In this document: positions 63,284 to 64,000 of the stretch, one piece after another
Position numbering within the stretch: the first letter of the stretch is position 1
Layout of the letters: every line of letters starts with the position of its first letter
DNA from: Coix lacryma-jobi var. lacryma-jobi
Lineage: Eukaryota > Streptophyta > Magnoliopsida > Poales > Poaceae
DNA length: 64,000 bases
Direction: 5' to 3'
Assembly (NCBI GenBank): GCA_009763385.1
Contig: CM019826.1
Coordinates: forward strand, 58,463,127-58,527,126
The notes under the pieces: model-generated
Seen by the model: the letters and a program-made list of their open reading frames with translations, nothing else
Database searches by the model: none
Told to the model about the DNA's origin: nothing
Made by a program: the position numbers and the translations under genes

Positions 63284-64000
63284 CTAAAAGGGGAAACACA
63301 CACCAAGCTCACCTCTCAACCGATTAAAGGTTGATTGGTCCAACGGCTTGGTGAAAATATCAGCCAACTGATGATGAGTATCGACATGGCGAAGGTCGAT
63401 ATCACCCTTCTCATAGTGGTCTCGCAGAAAATGTAAGCGCACATCAATGTGTTTGGTCTTCGAGTGAAGCACGGGGTTCTTAGAAACGCTAATCGCACTC
63501 GTGCTGTCACAAAGCAAAGGCACGCGAGAAAAGCTCAGACCAAAATCACGCAAAGTGGCCATCATCCAAAGCAATTGAGAACAGCAGCTAGCCGCAGCAA
63601 CATATTCAGCCTCTGTGGTAGACTGAGCGACACTAGACTGCTTGCGAGAAGACCACGATACAAGAGAAGATCCAATAAACTAGCAAGTCCCAGAAGTGGA
63701 CTTGCGCTCGACACGGCAACCAGCAAAATCGGCATCGGAATAACCACAAAGGGAGAGGGTGGAGGAAGCTGAATACCAAATCCCGATCTCAGGTGTGAAA
63801 CGAAGGTACCTGAATATACGCTTCACCGCCTGATGGTGAGAAGTGCGCGGCGACGCCTGAAAGCGCGCACACAGACACACCGCGAATTGGATGTCCGGGC
63901 GTGTAGCCGTCAGGTAGAGCAGCGACCCGATCATGCTTCGGTACTCCTTCTGGTCCACAGCTTCTCCATCCTTGTCCGCATCTAGGGCCGTCGTGGCCGA
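63284..64000 (-). pseudogene. SIRE-2 pol, end of RT and RNase H, one in-frame TAG
   Basis: The frame is open from the edge (DQKEYRSMIGSLLYLTATRP, then YSDADFAGCRVERKSTSGTC), a TAG follows at 63682-63680, and then the RNase H continues (STTEAEYVAAASCCSQLLWM, CDSTSAISVSKNPVLHSKTK, HVDTHHQLADIFTKPL) to the stop at 63284. The TAG sits exactly where copia proteins have Gln in STSGTCQF. The spacing and blocks are those of SIRE-lineage copia. RNase H acidic residues (D in YSDADFAG, E in TEAEY, D in CDSTSA) are present. The YVDD box lies outside the window. Confidence 0.92.

Larger units (their letters stand above)
59763..64000 (-). mobile_element. SIRE-2: 3' part of a SIRE-type copia element, minus strand, open at the window end
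   Basis: 3' LTR 59763-61675, non-coding 61676-63283, then pol to the edge. It inserted into the Athila linker; GTTCT (59758-59762) is the presumed target duplication. It is the same family as SIRE-1 but a separate insertion. Confidence 0.88.

Overview
The window is nuclear DNA of a grass and consists entirely of nested LTR retrotransposons. I see no host gene, rRNA, tRNA or CRISPR array. The evidence for a grass is the mix of families: Grande-like Tat elements with an antisense accessory gene, Tekay/Del-like chromodomain elements, Athila with an RT-less companion, and SIRE-type copia. GC-rich LTRs and tRNA-type primer sites fit this. A panicoid grass (maize, sorghum, sugarcane or Miscanthus group) is likely, but the species cannot be read from the sequence.

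Layout. (1) 1-5857 is the right part of a Tat element (Tat-1), plus strand. It has tandem arrays, an apparently intact three-exon gene on the antisense strand, and a 3' LTR. It sits inside a SIRE-type copia (copia-A, plus strand), seen at 5858-7644 and 32061-33117. (2) Copia-A is also split by chromo-1 (7645-32060, minus strand), which has two 3123-bp LTRs and encodes gag, zinc-knuckle, protease-like and chromodomain sequences but no RT or integrase. (3) Chromo-1's 3' LTR is split by Tat-2 (8670-23288), a 14.6-kb Grande-like element with a long open pol, two tandem arrays and a five-exon antisense pseudogene. (4) Copia-A's RT is cut by AthNA (33118 onward), an Athila-like element with gag only. 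(5) AthNA's 3' LTR is cut by SIRE-1 (39697-43245, minus). (6) SIRE-1 is cut by Athila (43246-59762, minus). (7) Athila contains chromo-2 (46054-55227, plus), a very young RT-less chromodomain element, and is cut on its far side by SIRE-2 (59763 to the window end, minus). The chain copia-A > AthNA > SIRE-1 > Athila > SIRE-2 is five levels deep and remains open at the right edge.

How the parts work together. Tat-2 carries the most complete replication gene set (gag with two stops, protease, RT, two RNase H domains, integrase). AthNA, chromo-1 and chromo-2 keep packaging and targeting parts (gag, zinc knuckles, chromodomain) and LTR signals but lack polymerase, so they probably depend on autonomous relatives. 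The most unusual object is the Tat-1 antisense gene. Its first AUG opens a protein beginning M-ARLKQTAR, nearly the histone H3 tail (ARTKQTAR), followed by an NLS-like PKKRKRK, an AT-hook-like segment, an acidic run and a coiled coil. This suggests a chromatin-acting factor made by the element. Most in-frame stops elsewhere fit single C-to-T changes, as expected for long-methylated, silenced copies.
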